The notes under the pieces are model-generated. The model did not search any database and had not been told where the DNA came from. It saw nothing but the letters and a program-made list of their open reading frames with translations. The translations under genes and the position numbers were made by a program. This document shows positions 1 to 9,311 of a stretch of 64,000 nucleotides of DNA, piece by piece (within the stretch, counting starts at the first letter, position 1; every line of letters starts with the position of its first letter). The stretch is from an uncultured Bacilli bacterium (GTDB taxonomy: Bacteria; Bacillota_I; Bacilli_A; RF39; UBA660): the NCBI GenBank assembly GCA_934120265.1, contig CAKOTU010000001.1, forward strand, positions 62,001-126,000, written 5' to 3'.

Positions 1-1
1 C

Positions 2-484
2 TTTAGAAGCGCGGAAAGAACATTTCAATTATTAAATCAAGTTGCGGGAAGAGCAGGGCGAAGTGAAAAGCTAGGTAAAGTTATTATTCAAGGATTTAAT
101 ATGAATCATTATAGTATCAGATATGCAAGTACGCATGATTATATAGCTTTTTATGAAGAGGAAATGAAAATAAGAAGAGATTTAAAATATCCACCATATT
201 ATAATCTTTGTTTAATTAAAGTATGTGGTATTGATTATAATATGGTAAGTGATGCTTCTAATAAAATAGCTAGTTATTTAAAAAGAGAATTAGAGAATAA
301 AGCAATTATTCTGGGACCTACTAGTGCTAATATTCCTAAAATAAATAATACATATTATTTAAATATCATTTTAAAATATAAAAAAACAGAATATATAATT
401 GAAGCTTTAAATTTTATAAAAAATGAATATAAGGAAAATCGTAAAATAAATTTAGATATTTATTTAAATCCTAATCAAATATAG
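2..484 (+). CDS. priA: Primosomal helicase PriA, C-terminal part (5' end outside window)
   Basis: The reading frame is open from the first bases of the window, so the gene begins upstream. The visible part opens with helicase motif VI, QVAGRAGR, followed by the PriA C-terminal domain (RRDLKYPPYYNL region). PriA restarts stalled replication forks by unwinding DNA and loading the primosome. Only about 160 C-terminal residues are present, so the Walker motifs and zinc-binding cysteines cannot be checked. The stop is 46 bases before fmt, the same priA-fmt order as in Bacillus. An internal ATG at position 101 is not the start, because the conserved motif lies before it. Confidence 0.93.
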   Translation, partial: FRSAERTFQLLNQVAGRAGRSEKLGKVIIQGFNMNHYSIRYASTHDYIAFYEEEMKIRRDLKYPPYYNLCLIKVCGIDYNMVSDASNKIASYLKRELENKAIILGPTSANIPKINNTYYLNIILKYKKTEYIIEALNFIKNEYKENRKINLDIYLNPNQI

Positions 485-530
485 TAAAAATGTGATAAAA
501 TAATATTAGTAATTATAGAAAGGATTGTTT

Positions 531-1493
531 ATGAATTTAGAAGATGTAAATGTAAAAAAAGATTTAAAAATTGTTTTTATGGGGACACCTGAATTTAGTG
601 TTCCTGTGTTAGAAGGTTTAATTGAAAATTATAAAGTTAGAGCTATTGTAACACAACCAGATAGACCTATTGGACGTCATGGCGAAATGAGTGCTAGTCC
701 TGTAAAAAGAGTGGGAATTAAAAATACTATTTTAGTGTTACAGCCTGATAAAATAAAAGAACATATCGAAGAAATAACATCTTTAGAACCTGATTTAATT
801 GTTACTTGTGCTTATGGCCAAATTTTACCTAAAGAAATACTTGACTGTCCAAGATTGGGGTGTGTTAATGTTCATGCTTCACTTCTTCCTAAACTAAGAG
901 GAGGGGCACCAATTCATAGAGCTATTATGAATGGTTATAAAAAAACTGGTATAACTATTATGTATATGGGTATTGGTATGGATGATGGTGATATTATAAC
1001 TCAAGAAGCAATAGATATTGACATTAATGATACTGCGGAAACATTACATGATAAGTTAAGTATTTTAGGAAGAGATTTACTTTTAAAAACACTTCCTTCT
1101 ATTATAGATGGAACTTGTGAAAGAACAAAACAAGATTCTAGTTTAGTTACTTATGGATTTAATATTAAAAGAGAAGATGAGAGAATCGACTTTTCTAAAA
1201 CTAAACGTGAGATATACAATAAGGTTAGAGGATTAAATTCATGGCCTGGTGCTTATTGCTTATATGAAGGAAAAATACTAAAAGTTTGGAAATGCCGTGA
1301 AGGTGAAACTTATAGACCTGATTTATTTGATGGCCAAGTGACAGCAATTTATCCAGATGGTTTTGGAGTAAAAGTTAGTAATGGAGAAATAATATTTACT
1401 ACTGTTCAACCAGAAGGTAAGAAAAAAATGGCAGTAACTGATTTTCTAAATGGAATTAATAAAGATGAATTTATTGGCAAAGTATTAGATTAG
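531..1493 (+). CDS. fmt: Methionyl-tRNA formyltransferase
   Basis: Formylates the initiator Met-tRNA using 10-formyl-tetrahydrofolate. The N-terminus has the family pattern IVFMGTPEFSVPVLE, and the hydrolase-like catalytic region carries VHASLLP (SLLP near residues 117-120) followed by KLRGGAPIHRAI. At 320 residues it has full family length, with a C-terminal anticodon-arm-binding domain. I chose the ATG at 531 because a GAAAGGA site sits 6-7 bases before it; a TTG at 525 overlaps the end of that site. It lies between priA and a small membrane protein. Confidence 0.96.
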   Translation: MNLEDVNVKKDLKIVFMGTPEFSVPVLEGLIENYKVRAIVTQPDRPIGRHGEMSASPVKRVGIKNTILVLQPDKIKEHIEEITSLEPDLIVTCAYGQILPKEILDCPRLGCVNVHASLLPKLRGGAPIHRAIMNGYKKTGITIMYMGIGMDDGDIITQEAIDIDINDTAETLHDKLSILGRDLLLKTLPSIIDGTCERTKQDSSLVTYGFNIKREDERIDFSKTKREIYNKVRGLNSWPGAYCLYEGKILKVWKCREGETYRPDLFDGQVTAIYPDGFGVKVSNGEIIFTTVQPEGKKKMAVTDFLNGINKDEFIGKVLD

Positions 1494-1501
1494 GTGATTG
1501 T

Positions 1502-2140
1502 ATGTTTAAAAAAACAAAAGAAAAAATAAATAATAATGAGTACGTTGCCATGTTTAAAAAACTATGGTCAAATAAACGTTATCGCTCATTATTAATTTTA
1601 TTACTTTATTTTATCTTTTTTGGAATAATTATAGGTTCTGTGAGATCTAATTATAAAAATATGGATAATATTTCTGAAGATGATAAAAAAGAAGAAGTAA
1701 CCGTTGTTGAAAAAATGTCTTCTTGGGATAATTATAATAGTGATTATGAATATAACATAGCAGTAAATGATTTGGATGCAGCTACTTGCAGTGTCAAAGA
1801 TGGAATTGTTAATCTAACTGTTAATAATAAAAATTATACTATTATTAATAATAATATTTATTTGAATAAAAATGATGATTTAAAAAAGGTAAATAAAATA
1901 ACTGAGTTAAAGATTTCTATTCCAATAACTAAATTAAATGTTAAAAACATAATGGATTATCTTCGTAATTTAGAAATTGATAGTTATCAAGAAAACAAAA
2001 TAAACTATTATGTTCCTGCGTCTTATTTTATTGATGATGTTGATGATAATATTTTAGTAGAAGTAATAGGAAATACTAAATTGGAAGAAATTATTATCAA
2101 TTATCAGGAAGAAAAGATTACGTTAAAAATTGGTGATTAA
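1502..2140 (+). CDS. Membrane-anchored protein of unknown function
   Basis: I do not recognise this 212-residue protein. A basic N-terminus is followed by one hydrophobic helix at about residues 29-46, then an acidic, Asn-rich region that would lie outside the cell. There is no lipobox or recognisable catalytic motif. The start follows an AGGTGATTGT site 8 bases after the fmt stop, so it is probably cotranscribed with fmt. Composition matches the neighbours and there is no sign of transfer. Confidence 0.7.
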   Translation: MFKKTKEKINNNEYVAMFKKLWSNKRYRSLLILLLYFIFFGIIIGSVRSNYKNMDNISEDDKKEEVTVVEKMSSWDNYNSDYEYNIAVNDLDAATCSVKDGIVNLTVNNKNYTIINNNIYLNKNDDLKKVNKITELKISIPITKLNVKNIMDYLRNLEIDSYQENKINYYVPASYFIDDVDDNILVEVIGNTKLEEIIINYQEEKITLKIGD

Positions 2141-2202
2141 ATTTTAAAAGTATTAGATAAAAATTATATAAAAAGTAATAGAAAGTTAAAAAGAGGTTAA
2201 TT

Positions 2203-2508
2203 ATGGAAGTAGTAATAGTAATGGCAGTAATAGGTGCTATAGTGTTTTTCTTTAAAAGAACATTTAGTGGCTTTATATATGCTGTAGGAATGGTTGATAT
2301 ATTTTTAAGAATTTTAGCATTTTTAAAAGTTCAATTATTAGGTGGAGAAGCTTTAGCGTTTGTTAATCGTTGGTTTCCAGCTTCGATTCCTGCTATAATT
2401 GAAAAATATACTGATGGAGCGTTAACAACAGTGCTTTTCTGGGTATATATTGTAATAATGATAATTTTTGAAGGATATATTATAAAAGGATTTATTAAAA
2501 AGAGATAA
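2203..2508 (+). CDS. Small integral membrane protein, unknown function
   Basis: A 101-residue hydrophobic protein with a helix at the N-terminus (about residues 3-17), a moderately hydrophobic middle (about 22-42) and a C-terminal helix (about 77-95) ending in basic residues. AAAGAGG before the ATG serves as ribosome-binding site. Its stop lies inside an intrinsic terminator that separates it from ruvA. An opposite-strand frame overlaps but has no ribosome-binding site and no coding character. I cannot assign a family. Confidence 0.65.
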   Translation: MEVVIVMAVIGAIVFFFKRTFSGFIYAVGMVDIFLRILAFLKVQLLGGEALAFVNRWFPASIPAIIEKYTDGALTTVLFWVYIVIMIIFEGYIIKGFIKKR

Positions 2509-2522
2509 TTGTCTCTTTTTTC
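2497..2522 (+). terminator. Intrinsic terminator before ruvA
   Basis: A 9-bp stem, AAAAAGAGA with TCTCTTTTT, and a 6-base loop followed by T residues. It includes the end of the preceding small membrane-protein gene. Confidence 0.8.
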
Positions 2523-2551
2523 TTGAATCAAAAACAAATGTTTGCTATAAT
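2523..2551 (+). promoter_or_regulatory. Sigma-A type promoter of ruvA
   Basis: TTGAAT at 2523-2528 and TATAAT at 2546-2551 with a 17-base spacer. The expected transcript start falls about 9 bases before the ruvA ATG at 2567, almost on the GGTGAT ribosome-binding site, so the leader would be extremely short. Confidence 0.7.
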
Positions 2552-2566
2552 TATAATGGTGATAAT

Positions 2567-3121
2567 ATGTATGCGTATATTGATGGTATAGTAAAAGAAG
2601 TAGAAAGCAATTATATTGTTTTGGACAATAATGGAATAGGTTATCAAATATATACACCTAATCCTTATTCATTTAATATAGATGAAAAATATAAAGTATA
2701 TTTGTTTCAATTAATAAAAGAAGATGAAAATAGTTTATACGGTTTTAAAAGTAAAGAAGAAAAAGATTTATTTTTAAAACTAATAGAAGTAAAAGGATTA
2801 GGATGTAAGATGGCTCTTCCTATGCTAGCTACTGGCTCAACAGCAGGTATTATTGATGCTATTGAAAGAGAAAATATTTTATATCTAAAAAAATTCCCTA
2901 AAATAGGAGATAAGGTAGCCCGTCAAATAATTTTAGATTTAAAAGGTAAACTTGTAAGTGGGGAGAAAGTTGTTAGTAATAAGGATTTTACAGAGCTTAC
3001 AGAAGCTTTAAAATCACTTGGGTATAAGACTAGTGATATAAACAAAATACTTCCAAGTATTAAAGCTGATGAAGATGTTGAAAATCAAATTAAAGATGCA
3101 CTACGTTTATTATTAAAATAG
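2567..3121 (+). CDS. ruvA: Holliday junction branch migration subunit RuvA
   Basis: RuvA binds four-way junctions and loads the RuvB motor. The 184 residues contain an OB-fold N-terminus (MYAYIDGIVKEVE), two helix-hairpin-helix motifs (around EVKGLGCKMALPML and KFPKIGDKVARQI) and the small C-terminal domain that contacts RuvB (ELTEALKSLGYK). The start ATG follows GGTGATAAT. ruvB lies one gene downstream, with a nucleotidase gene between them. No ruvC is seen, as in other low-GC Gram-positives, which use RecU instead. Confidence 0.95.
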   Translation: MYAYIDGIVKEVESNYIVLDNNGIGYQIYTPNPYSFNIDEKYKVYLFQLIKEDENSLYGFKSKEEKDLFLKLIEVKGLGCKMALPMLATGSTAGIIDAIERENILYLKKFPKIGDKVARQIILDLKGKLVSGEKVVSNKDFTELTEALKSLGYKTSDINKILPSIKADEDVENQIKDALRLLLK

Positions 3122-3129
3122 GAGGTTCT

Positions 3130-3711
3130 ATGAGAATAGGAATAGATATAGATGATACAATTTGTAGTACGTTTGATTTTATTTTACCTTATTGTTGTAA
3201 ATATTATGGTATAGATTATAATGAAGCAAAAGAAAAAGGATATTCTTTAGAATACTTAATTAATAACTATGGTTATTATGATTTTGCAAAAAAATACTAT
3301 GGTAAAATCATTCCATATGTTCCTCTAAAGAAAGACGTTGTTAAATATTTAAATAAAATTAAAAAACGTGGTCATCAGATAATTTTTATAACAGCGCGAT
3401 CAAGTCGTGGGTATGATAATCCTTACCAATTGACTTATGACTATTTGGTAAAGAACAAGGTTCCTTTTGATGAATTAATAACAGATGTCTTAGAAAAAGA
3501 TAAAGCTTGTGTTGATGAATCAATAGATATTTATTTAGATAATGATATTAATAATTGTATAAAAACAAAAGCTATAGGAATAAATACATATTTAAATATT
3601 AGTGAAAATAGTCAAAAGAATAAAGAATTTAAGTGCGTTAAAAATTTTAGACAATTTTATAAAATTATAAAGAAGGAGGAGAAAAGTGGAAGAAGAAAGA
3701 GTAGTAACTAA
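3130..3711 (+). CDS. HAD-family 5'-nucleotidase (NT5C/YqfW type)
   Basis: A 193-residue haloacid-dehalogenase phosphatase. Motif I is DIDDTICST near the N-terminus, with both catalytic aspartates. Motif II is FITARSS and a late acidic motif is YLDND. This matches the small deoxynucleotidase / YqfW-like group, which dephosphorylates nucleoside monophosphates; the substrate is inferred from family. It follows ruvA by 8 bases behind AGGAGG, and its last 26 bases overlap the start of ruvB, so the three genes form one operon. Confidence 0.8.
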   Translation: MRIGIDIDDTICSTFDFILPYCCKYYGIDYNEAKEKGYSLEYLINNYGYYDFAKKYYGKIIPYVPLKKDVVKYLNKIKKRGHQIIFITARSSRGYDNPYQLTYDYLVKNKVPFDELITDVLEKDKACVDESIDIYLDNDINNCIKTKAIGINTYLNISENSQKNKEFKCVKNFRQFYKIIKKEEKSGRRKSSN

Positions 3712-4678
3712 TCATGAATTAGCAGAAGATACTTTTGAAGAAAATATTCGTCCTGATAGTATTGATGAATATATTGGACAGAAGGAAGTAAAAGAAAACT
3801 TAGATGTTTTCATTAAAGCAGCTAAGATGCGAAATGAATCGTTAGATCATGTTTTACTTTATGGCCCTCCAGGGCTTGGTAAAACAACCCTTGCTTTTAT
3901 AATTTCTAATGAAATGGGAACAAATATTAAAACTTCTTCTGGTCCGGCTATTGAAAAAAGTGGTGATTTAGCAGCACTTCTTTCAAGTCTAGAACCTGGA
4001 GATGTACTATTTATTGATGAAATTCACAGAATACCAAGATATATAGAAGAAATTCTTTATTCAGCTATGGAAGATTTTACTTTAGATATTATTGTTGGTA
4101 CTGACTCGTCAAGCAGAAATATTAAAATTAATTTACCACCATTTACTTTAGTAGGAGCAACGACTAGAGCTGGTGATTTAACTGGACCATTAAGAGATCG
4201 TTTTGGTATTATATCAAAATTAAATTACTATACAGAAGAAGAACTTACGCAGATAGTTAAAAGAACAAGTCGGGTCCTTGATTGTCCAATCGATGATGAT
4301 GCTGCTATTGAATTAGCTAGACGTAGCAGGGGTACACCAAGAATTGCTAATAGATTATTTAAAAGAGTAAGAGACTATGCATTAGTTTTGGGTAGTGGTG
4401 TCATTGATTTAAAAATAACTAAAATAGCACTTGATAAATTAAAAGTTGATAGTTTAGGTTTAGATGAAACTGATTATAATTTATTAAGATCTATTATCGA
4501 AAAATTTAATGGTGGTCCTGTAGGAATTGATGCTATTGCATCTTCTATAGGTGAAGAGCAAAGTACTATAGAAGATGTATATGAACCATATTTATTACAA
4601 CAAGGATTCTTAAAAAGAACAAATAGAGGACGTATTGTAACAGATAAAGCATATGAACATTTAAATATAGAAAGGTGA
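3686..4678 (+). CDS. ruvB: Holliday junction branch migration ATPase RuvB
   Basis: The AAA+ motor of the RuvAB complex. Walker A is GPPGLGKT (residues 60-67), Walker B is the FIDEIHR stretch near 109-115, and the winged-helix domain at the C-terminus holds [10 protein letters not shown]. At 330 residues it has the usual length. The start is a GTG preceded by AAGGAGGA, inside the 3' end of the nucleotidase gene, which suggests translational coupling. Confidence 0.97.
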   Translation: MEEERVVTNHELAEDTFEENIRPDSIDEYIGQKEVKENLDVFIKAAKMRNESLDHVLLYGPPGLGKTTLAFIISNEMGTNIKTSSGPAIEKSGDLAALLSSLEPGDVLFIDEIHRIPRYIEEILYSAMEDFTLDIIVGTDSSSRNIKINLPPFTLVGATTRAGDLTGPLRDRFGIISKLNYYTEEELTQIVKRTSRVLDCPIDDDAAIELARRSRGTPRIANRLFKRVRDYALVLGSGVIDLKITKIALDKLKVDSLGLDETDYNLLRSIIEKFNGGPVGIDAIASSIGEEQSTIEDVYEPYLLQQGFLKRTNRGRIVTDKAYEHLNIER

Positions 4679-4682
4679 TAAA

Positions 4683-5687
4683 ATGAAAGTATTAGTAACA
4701 GGAGGAGCTGGATATATAGGAAGTCATACAATGGTTGAGCTTTTAAATGCAGGATATGATGTTGTATGTATAGACAATTTTTCCAACTCAAAACCAGAGA
4801 CGTTAGAAAATGTAAAAAAAATAACTAATAGAGATTTTAGTTTTTATGAAGGGGATGTTTGTTGTAAAGATATTTTAAATAAAATTTTTGACGAACAGAA
4901 AATTGATGTAGTTATACATTTCGCAGGATATAAAGCGGTAGGTGAATCAGTAAAATTACCTATAAAATATTATCGTAATAACCTTGATTCAACACTCTCG
5001 TTATTAGAAGTGATGAATAGTCATAATTGTAAAAAAATAGTTTTCTCTTCAAGCGCAACAGTATATGGAAAACCAGAAATATTGCCACTAAAAGAGAATT
5101 CAAAATTAGCACCTATGAATCCATATGGGACTACAAAGTTAATGATTGAAAAAATATTGAAAGACTTATATTGTTCTGATAATGATTGGGGTATAGCAAT
5201 TCTTCGTTATTTCAATCCTGTTGGTGCTCATGAATCCGGATTAATTGGTGAAGACCCAAATGGTATTCCTAATAATTTAATGCCATATATTGTGAAAGTT
5301 GCTACTAAGGAATATCCTAGTTTAAAAGTATTTGGTAATGATTATGATACTAAAGATGGTACTGGAGTAAGAGACTATATTCACGTTGTAGATCTTGCTA
5401 AAGGGCACGTTAAAGCTATTGAAAAAATAAATAGAGATAATGGTATTGATTGTTATAATTTAGGAACTGGTTGTGGATATAGTGTTTTAGATTTAGTAGA
5501 AACATTTAAAAGAGTAAATAATGTCGAAGTTCCATATGAAATTGTTGAAAGAAGACCTGGAGATATTGATATGTATTATGCTGATCCAGTATATGCTGAA
5601 GAAAAATTAAATTGGAAAGCAGCAAAAAGTATTGATGATATGTGCAAAGATGCATATAACTTTGCAATAAAACAAAAAAGAGATTAA
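4683..5687 (+). CDS. galE: UDP-glucose 4-epimerase
   Basis: Interconverts UDP-glucose and UDP-galactose, feeding surface polysaccharide or the Leloir pathway. An extended short-chain dehydrogenase with the NAD motif GGAGYIG at residues 7-13, catalytic Ser124 in FSSSATVYG and the YxxxK pair at Tyr148/Lys152 (NPYGTTK). At 334 residues it is full length. It starts 4 bases after ruvB and ends in a two-way terminator. No other gal genes are near. Confidence 0.95.
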   Translation: MKVLVTGGAGYIGSHTMVELLNAGYDVVCIDNFSNSKPETLENVKKITNRDFSFYEGDVCCKDILNKIFDEQKIDVVIHFAGYKAVGESVKLPIKYYRNNLDSTLSLLEVMNSHNCKKIVFSSSATVYGKPEILPLKENSKLAPMNPYGTTKLMIEKILKDLYCSDNDWGIAILRYFNPVGAHESGLIGEDPNGIPNNLMPYIVKVATKEYPSLKVFGNDYDTKDGTGVRDYIHVVDLAKGHVKAIEKINRDNGIDCYNLGTGCGYSVLDLVETFKRVNNVEVPYEIVERRPGDIDMYYADPVYAEEKLNWKAAKSIDDMCKDAYNFAIKQKRD

Positions 5688-5698
5688 ATTCTCTTTTT
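5675..5698. terminator. Two-way terminator between galE and the transglutaminase-like gene
   Basis: A 9-bp stem, AAAAAGAGA with TCTCTTTTT, around a 6-base loop. A-rich and T-rich flanks allow it to act for both converging transcripts. Confidence 0.75.
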
Positions 5699-6605
5699 AT
5701 TTTGCTTCCAAATATAGCTTTTTATTATATTGATGTTGAGAAGTTTTTTTAGCTTCTAGTTGCTCATTATTAATTAAGAAAAAATCATAAATTAGTATAT
5801 CTTCACCAGTGTTGGTAACGGGATCATCCCAAGTTAAATCTAAATGATACCAATTATTATCTATATAAACGTAATTCCAAATATGTTCATTACTAGCTAT
5901 TCTATAGTTTTTAATTCCTATTTTATCTAAATATATAGCCATAACATCGCTATATCCACCACATATAGCTTTATTTTCAAATAATACACCATATGCATTA
6001 TAAGGTCTTGTTGGGTAATCGTTTTTGTCAGTATTAATATGATAATTATTGTCATATCTTGTGTTATTTATAATATAGTCATGAAATGATTTTATTTTTT
6101 CTCGATCACTCATAGAACTATTTATATTTTCTTTTATATATTTATCTATAGTAGAATTAATTGATTTTATTTCTTCTTCTGTATAAGCTTTATTAATGTT
6201 TATTTGTATTCTATTAAAACTGTCAGTAGAAACCGCAATATTCTTAAATGAATTAAAAGGATCTACATAATTATTGATAGCTTCTATTTCAGCAGAATTT
6301 CTTGTATAATTATTAAAGTCGTTAATGCAATTTTCATAATCGTTAGAGCAGTAAAGAACAACTTCATTCATTCCACTATTTAGGACAGTATAGAATATAT
6401 TATTGAAGTCATCATTACTTGAAGGTGTTAAGTTTATAGTATTTTGTACTAACTCAAAATCATCATTTTTGTGATACTCGTTAAGTTCTAAATTAGTTGT
6501 TCCTTTAAATAAAATCTTTTGCACAACGTATAAAACGATAGTATCTTTATTAAAATAAGTTATCCCCAAAAGGATAAGTAATAGAATTAAACCAGACTTC
6601 TTCAT
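5697..6605 (-). CDS. Secreted or membrane-anchored transglutaminase-like protein
   Basis: 302 residues with an N-terminal signal anchor (about 4-18) and a C-terminal transglutaminase/protease-like domain. The triad is visible: Cys215 in AICGGYSD, His241 in EHIWN and Asp256 in WYHLDLTWDDP. Such domains cut or crosslink surface proteins; the substrate here is unknown. I chose the second ATG of the open frame because AGGTGATC lies directly before it. The acidic first two-thirds resembles no family I know. It converges on galE. Confidence 0.8.
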   Translation of the reverse strand: MKKSGLILLLILLGITYFNKDTIVLYVVQKILFKGTTNLELNEYHKNDDFELVQNTINLTPSSNDDFNNIFYTVLNSGMNEVVLYCSNDYENCINDFNNYTRNSAEIEAINNYVDPFNSFKNIAVSTDSFNRIQININKAYTEEEIKSINSTIDKYIKENINSSMSDREKIKSFHDYIINNTRYDNNYHINTDKNDYPTRPYNAYGVLFENKAICGGYSDVMAIYLDKIGIKNYRIASNEHIWNYVYIDNNWYHLDLTWDDPVTNTGEDILIYDFFLINNEQLEAKKTSQHQYNKKLYLEAK

Positions 6606-6640
6606 ATGATCACCTAGTTTCATTATATCAAAACATAATA

Positions 6641-6664
6641 AAAAAAAGAAGTATTAATTACTTC
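6641..6664 (-). terminator. Terminator of rpsT
   Basis: Reading on the minus strand, GAAGTA pairs with TACTTC across a 5-base loop and a run of T follows. It overlaps the rpsT stop codon. Confidence 0.7.
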
Positions 6665-6921
6665 ATTTCATTTACTTTTTTAGTTAAACGAGATTTGTTA
6701 CGAGCACAAGTGTTTTTAGCAGTAACACCTTTAGAAACGGCTTTGTCAATTCTCTTAATAGCTACTTTTAAAGCATCATTGGCTTTATCTTTATCTTTAC
6801 TAGCTACAGCTTTTTCAACATTTTTCATAGCTGTTTTCATACTAGCTTTGTACATGTTATTTTGTTCATTTTTTTTACTAATTACTTTTACTGCTTTTTT
6901 AGCATTTTTCATATTTGGCAT
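6658..6921 (-). CDS. rpsT: 30S ribosomal protein S20
   Basis: 87 residues, very rich in Lys and Ala, starting MPNMKNAKKAVK and ending in a basic helix, as expected of S20, which binds 16S rRNA early in small-subunit assembly. GGAGGTGAGATT lies before the ATG. It is divergent from gpr, the same rpsT/gpr neighbourhood as in Bacillus subtilis. Confidence 0.93.
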   Translation of the reverse strand: MPNMKNAKKAVKVISKKNEQNNMYKASMKTAMKNVEKAVASKDKDKANDALKVAIKRIDKAVSKGVTAKNTCARNKSRLTKKVNEMK

Positions 6922-7041
6922 AATCTCACCTCCAAGTCATTCAATACATAATATTTTAGCAAACATTTTCACAAATTGCAATGATTTTATTAAATTATCA
7001 TAATATTTAAGCTTTTGTTTATAATAAAAATGGTGATTATA

Positions 7042-8076
7042 GTGAATAAAGAGGTTGATTTATCAAAATATGAGCTTCGTACTGACTTAGCTATCGAGTC
7101 AATTGATAGTTTTTCTAGTATTGATGGAATAGAAAAAAGTATTAGAAATGTAGAAAATATTAGAGTTACAACAGTAAAAGTAAATGAAATTGGTAGTAAA
7201 AAAATAAATAAAAAAGTAGGGAAATATGTTACAGTTGAGTTTATAGATGTGACTGATTCTGATAATCGTAAAAAAGTATTAGATATTTTTTCTAAGGAAT
7301 TAAAAAAGCTATTAAATGATTGTCAAATCAAAGAGGATGATAGTTGCCTTGCTATTGGACTTGGAAACTCTTCTTCAACTCCAGATTCTTTAGGGCCACT
7401 GTCCATTAATAATGTTTTAGTAACTAATCACTTATTTGAGCTTAATGAATTAAGTGATAGTTTTAGAAGAGTAAGCGCAATCAATCCTGGAGTTATGGGA
7501 ACAACCGGAATAGAAACCAGCGACATTATCTTAAGTATTGTGGAAAAAATAAAACCTAGCTTTATTCTAGTAGTAGATGCTCTTGCTAGTGGTTCAATAG
7601 AAAGAGTGAATAAAACTATCCAAATGACAGATACTGGAATACATCCTGGAAGTGGAGTAGGAAATAGTAGAAAAGAAATAAGCAAGGATATTTTAGGAAT
7701 TCCTGTTATTGCTATTGGGGTTCCAACTACTGTTGATGCTGTGACGATTGTAAGTGATACAATAAATTATATGTATAAACATTTTTCTTATACAAAAGAA
7801 AATGTGAATAATCCAAGTAATAAATTAATGGTTTCAACTCCCAATTATTTAAAAAAAGCTGTTAAAGTAGACGATAAAGATAAAAATAATTTGCTTGGTT
7901 TAGTAGGACTCTTAAATGAAGAAGAAGTTAAACAGTTAATTTTTGAAGTATTAACACCTATAGGTTATAATTTAATGGTAACGCCTAAGGAAATAGATTT
8001 TTTAGTTGATAAATTAGCCTATGTTATTGGTAATGGTATAAACAAAGCTTTACATAATACGGATATTTACAATTAA
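7042..8076 (+). CDS. gpr: Germination (spore) protease GPR
   Basis: GPR (family A25) degrades small acid-soluble spore proteins during germination; it is made as a zymogen in the forespore. Family landmarks are present: the N-terminal YELRTDLAIE segment around the autoprocessing site, IGLGNSSSTPDSLGP with its aspartate, VVDALAS with the second acidic residue, and HPGSGVGNSR. 344 residues from a GTG chosen because GGTGATTATA precedes it; upstream codons in the frame include that site. spoIIP, which follows gpr in Bacillus, is not present here. It is a strong marker for endospore formation. Confidence 0.95.
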   Translation: MNKEVDLSKYELRTDLAIESIDSFSSIDGIEKSIRNVENIRVTTVKVNEIGSKKINKKVGKYVTVEFIDVTDSDNRKKVLDIFSKELKKLLNDCQIKEDDSCLAIGLGNSSSTPDSLGPLSINNVLVTNHLFELNELSDSFRRVSAINPGVMGTTGIETSDIILSIVEKIKPSFILVVDALASGSIERVNKTIQMTDTGIHPGSGVGNSRKEISKDILGIPVIAIGVPTTVDAVTIVSDTINYMYKHFSYTKENVNNPSNKLMVSTPNYLKKAVKVDDKDKNNLLGLVGLLNEEEVKQLIFEVLTPIGYNLMVTPKEIDFLVDKLAYVIGNGINKALHNTDIYN

Positions 8077-8106
8077 AGCCTATAATACTAATTTATTATA
8101 GGCTTT
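8075..8106. terminator. Two-way terminator between gpr and tmcAL
   Basis: A 13-bp perfect stem (AAAGCCTATAATA with its complement) and a 6-base loop. It contains the stop codons of both converging genes. Confidence 0.85.
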
Positions 8107-9218
8107 TCTAATTGGTCTTTTATATTATTATCAGTAATTATGTTATATATATCAGTTACACGATGTTCTAGTTTTAACATTTCATCATTTGAACTTTTTG
8201 GATTAGTTATTATAGGAATGCTTGAGTCTTTCTTAACTCTATTTAAATAATTTTTACCTTTATCATTAAACCCTAAAACTCTTATATAAGTTATTTCTTT
8301 AAACTTATCTGCTTCATCTTTTGTGAAGTTACACAATATATGAATTAACATTCTTGAAATTTTATTATAAGTATACCTTTTTGTTTTGATTTTAGAAATT
8401 AATTCATCTATTGTAGAAACATTATTTATATATTTTATTATACGATTTTCTATTCCTTCATCAACGGTTTGATATAAAGCTAGATTTTTATCACTATTAA
8501 TTTTATATTTTAGTAATTCAAATAATTTAGTATCAAAATTCTTTTTGTTTATATATTTATATGAAAAACTTGGAACATATTTTTTAAATCTTTTTTTATT
8601 TTTAATTAGATTTCTTATAGCACTAGCACTGATAATTTTATCATTTGCTTTTAAGCTATGATAGTCGTTAGTTCTTTTAATACTTACGGGAGTAATATTG
8701 TACTTATTTTTAATTATTTCTTTTATGTAACTAAGACCTAATAAATCATTTGGATTATTAACACTTTTTCCTCCTAAATCTGTTAGAGCTTTATTCATAG
8801 CAGTAGGATAATTAATCCCATTGTCCATATATTGTTTTACTAATTTGTCATATTTTTTACTTTTTAATTGAATTTTAGCAAGTTCTTTTAAAGTATCAAT
8901 ATTATTTGATTCGCTACCAAAAACAATGTATTCACAGTTTAAATAATTAAGTAAAGAAAGACTGCCTTTGGCAAATATATCTGCAGACTGAGTGGAGAAA
9001 ACAAATGGAAGTTCAATAACTAAATCTACTCCATAGTTGAGTGCTATTTTAGTTTTATCAAATTTATTTATAATACTTACTTCACCACGTTCTGTAAAGC
9101 TAGAACTTTGAATAAGAATAACTGTATGATCAGGGAACATTTCTTTAACTTTATTAATGTGATATAAGTGCCCATTATGAAATGGATTATATTCACAAAT
9201 TATTCCAACGCTTTTCAT
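8088..9218 (-). CDS. tmcAL: tRNA(Met) cytidine acetate ligase TmcAL (YlbM)
   Basis: TmcAL makes N4-acetylcytidine at the wobble base of elongator tRNA-Met, using acetate and ATP. The nucleotidyltransferase signature is at the N-terminus: GIICEYNPFHNGHLYH with the HxGH motif. A second ATP-site element, ISASAIRN, lies near the middle. 376 residues, close to the family length. GGTGATTTT precedes the ATG. In many Bacilli this gene sits near yceD-rpmF, as here (divergent). Confidence 0.92.
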   Translation of the reverse strand: MKSVGIICEYNPFHNGHLYHINKVKEMFPDHTVILIQSSSFTERGEVSIINKFDKTKIALNYGVDLVIELPFVFSTQSADIFAKGSLSLLNYLNCEYIVFGSESNNIDTLKELAKIQLKSKKYDKLVKQYMDNGINYPTAMNKALTDLGGKSVNNPNDLLGLSYIKEIIKNKYNITPVSIKRTNDYHSLKANDKIISASAIRNLIKNKKRFKKYVPSFSYKYINKKNFDTKLFELLKYKINSDKNLALYQTVDEGIENRIIKYINNVSTIDELISKIKTKRYTYNKISRMLIHILCNFTKDEADKFKEITYIRVLGFNDKGKNYLNRVKKDSSIPIITNPKSSNDEMLKLEHRVTDIYNIITDNNIKDQLEKPIIN

Positions 9219-9263
9219 AAAATCACCACCAATATAATAGCATACTTTAAAAAAATATAAAAC

Positions 9264-9292
9264 TTGCTTTTTAAAATAAAGTTATGTATAAT
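9264..9292 (+). promoter_or_regulatory. Sigma-A type promoter of the yceD-rpmF pair
   Basis: TTGCTT at 9264-9269 and TATAAT at 9287-9292, with a 17-base spacer. The ATG is 20 bases after the -10 box. Confidence 0.65.
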
Positions 9293-9311
9293 GATTCTTG
9301 TTGGTGATTAT

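Noticed and set aside
2331..2657. Opposite-strand frame across the ruvA promoter
   Set aside because: It covers a terminator and promoter and has a low-complexity translation without a ribosome-binding site.
6975..7005. Sigma-G promoter before gpr (TGCAAT and CATAATA)
   Set aside because: Spacer is 16 instead of 17-18 and the -35 match is poor; AT-rich DNA gives such hits easily.
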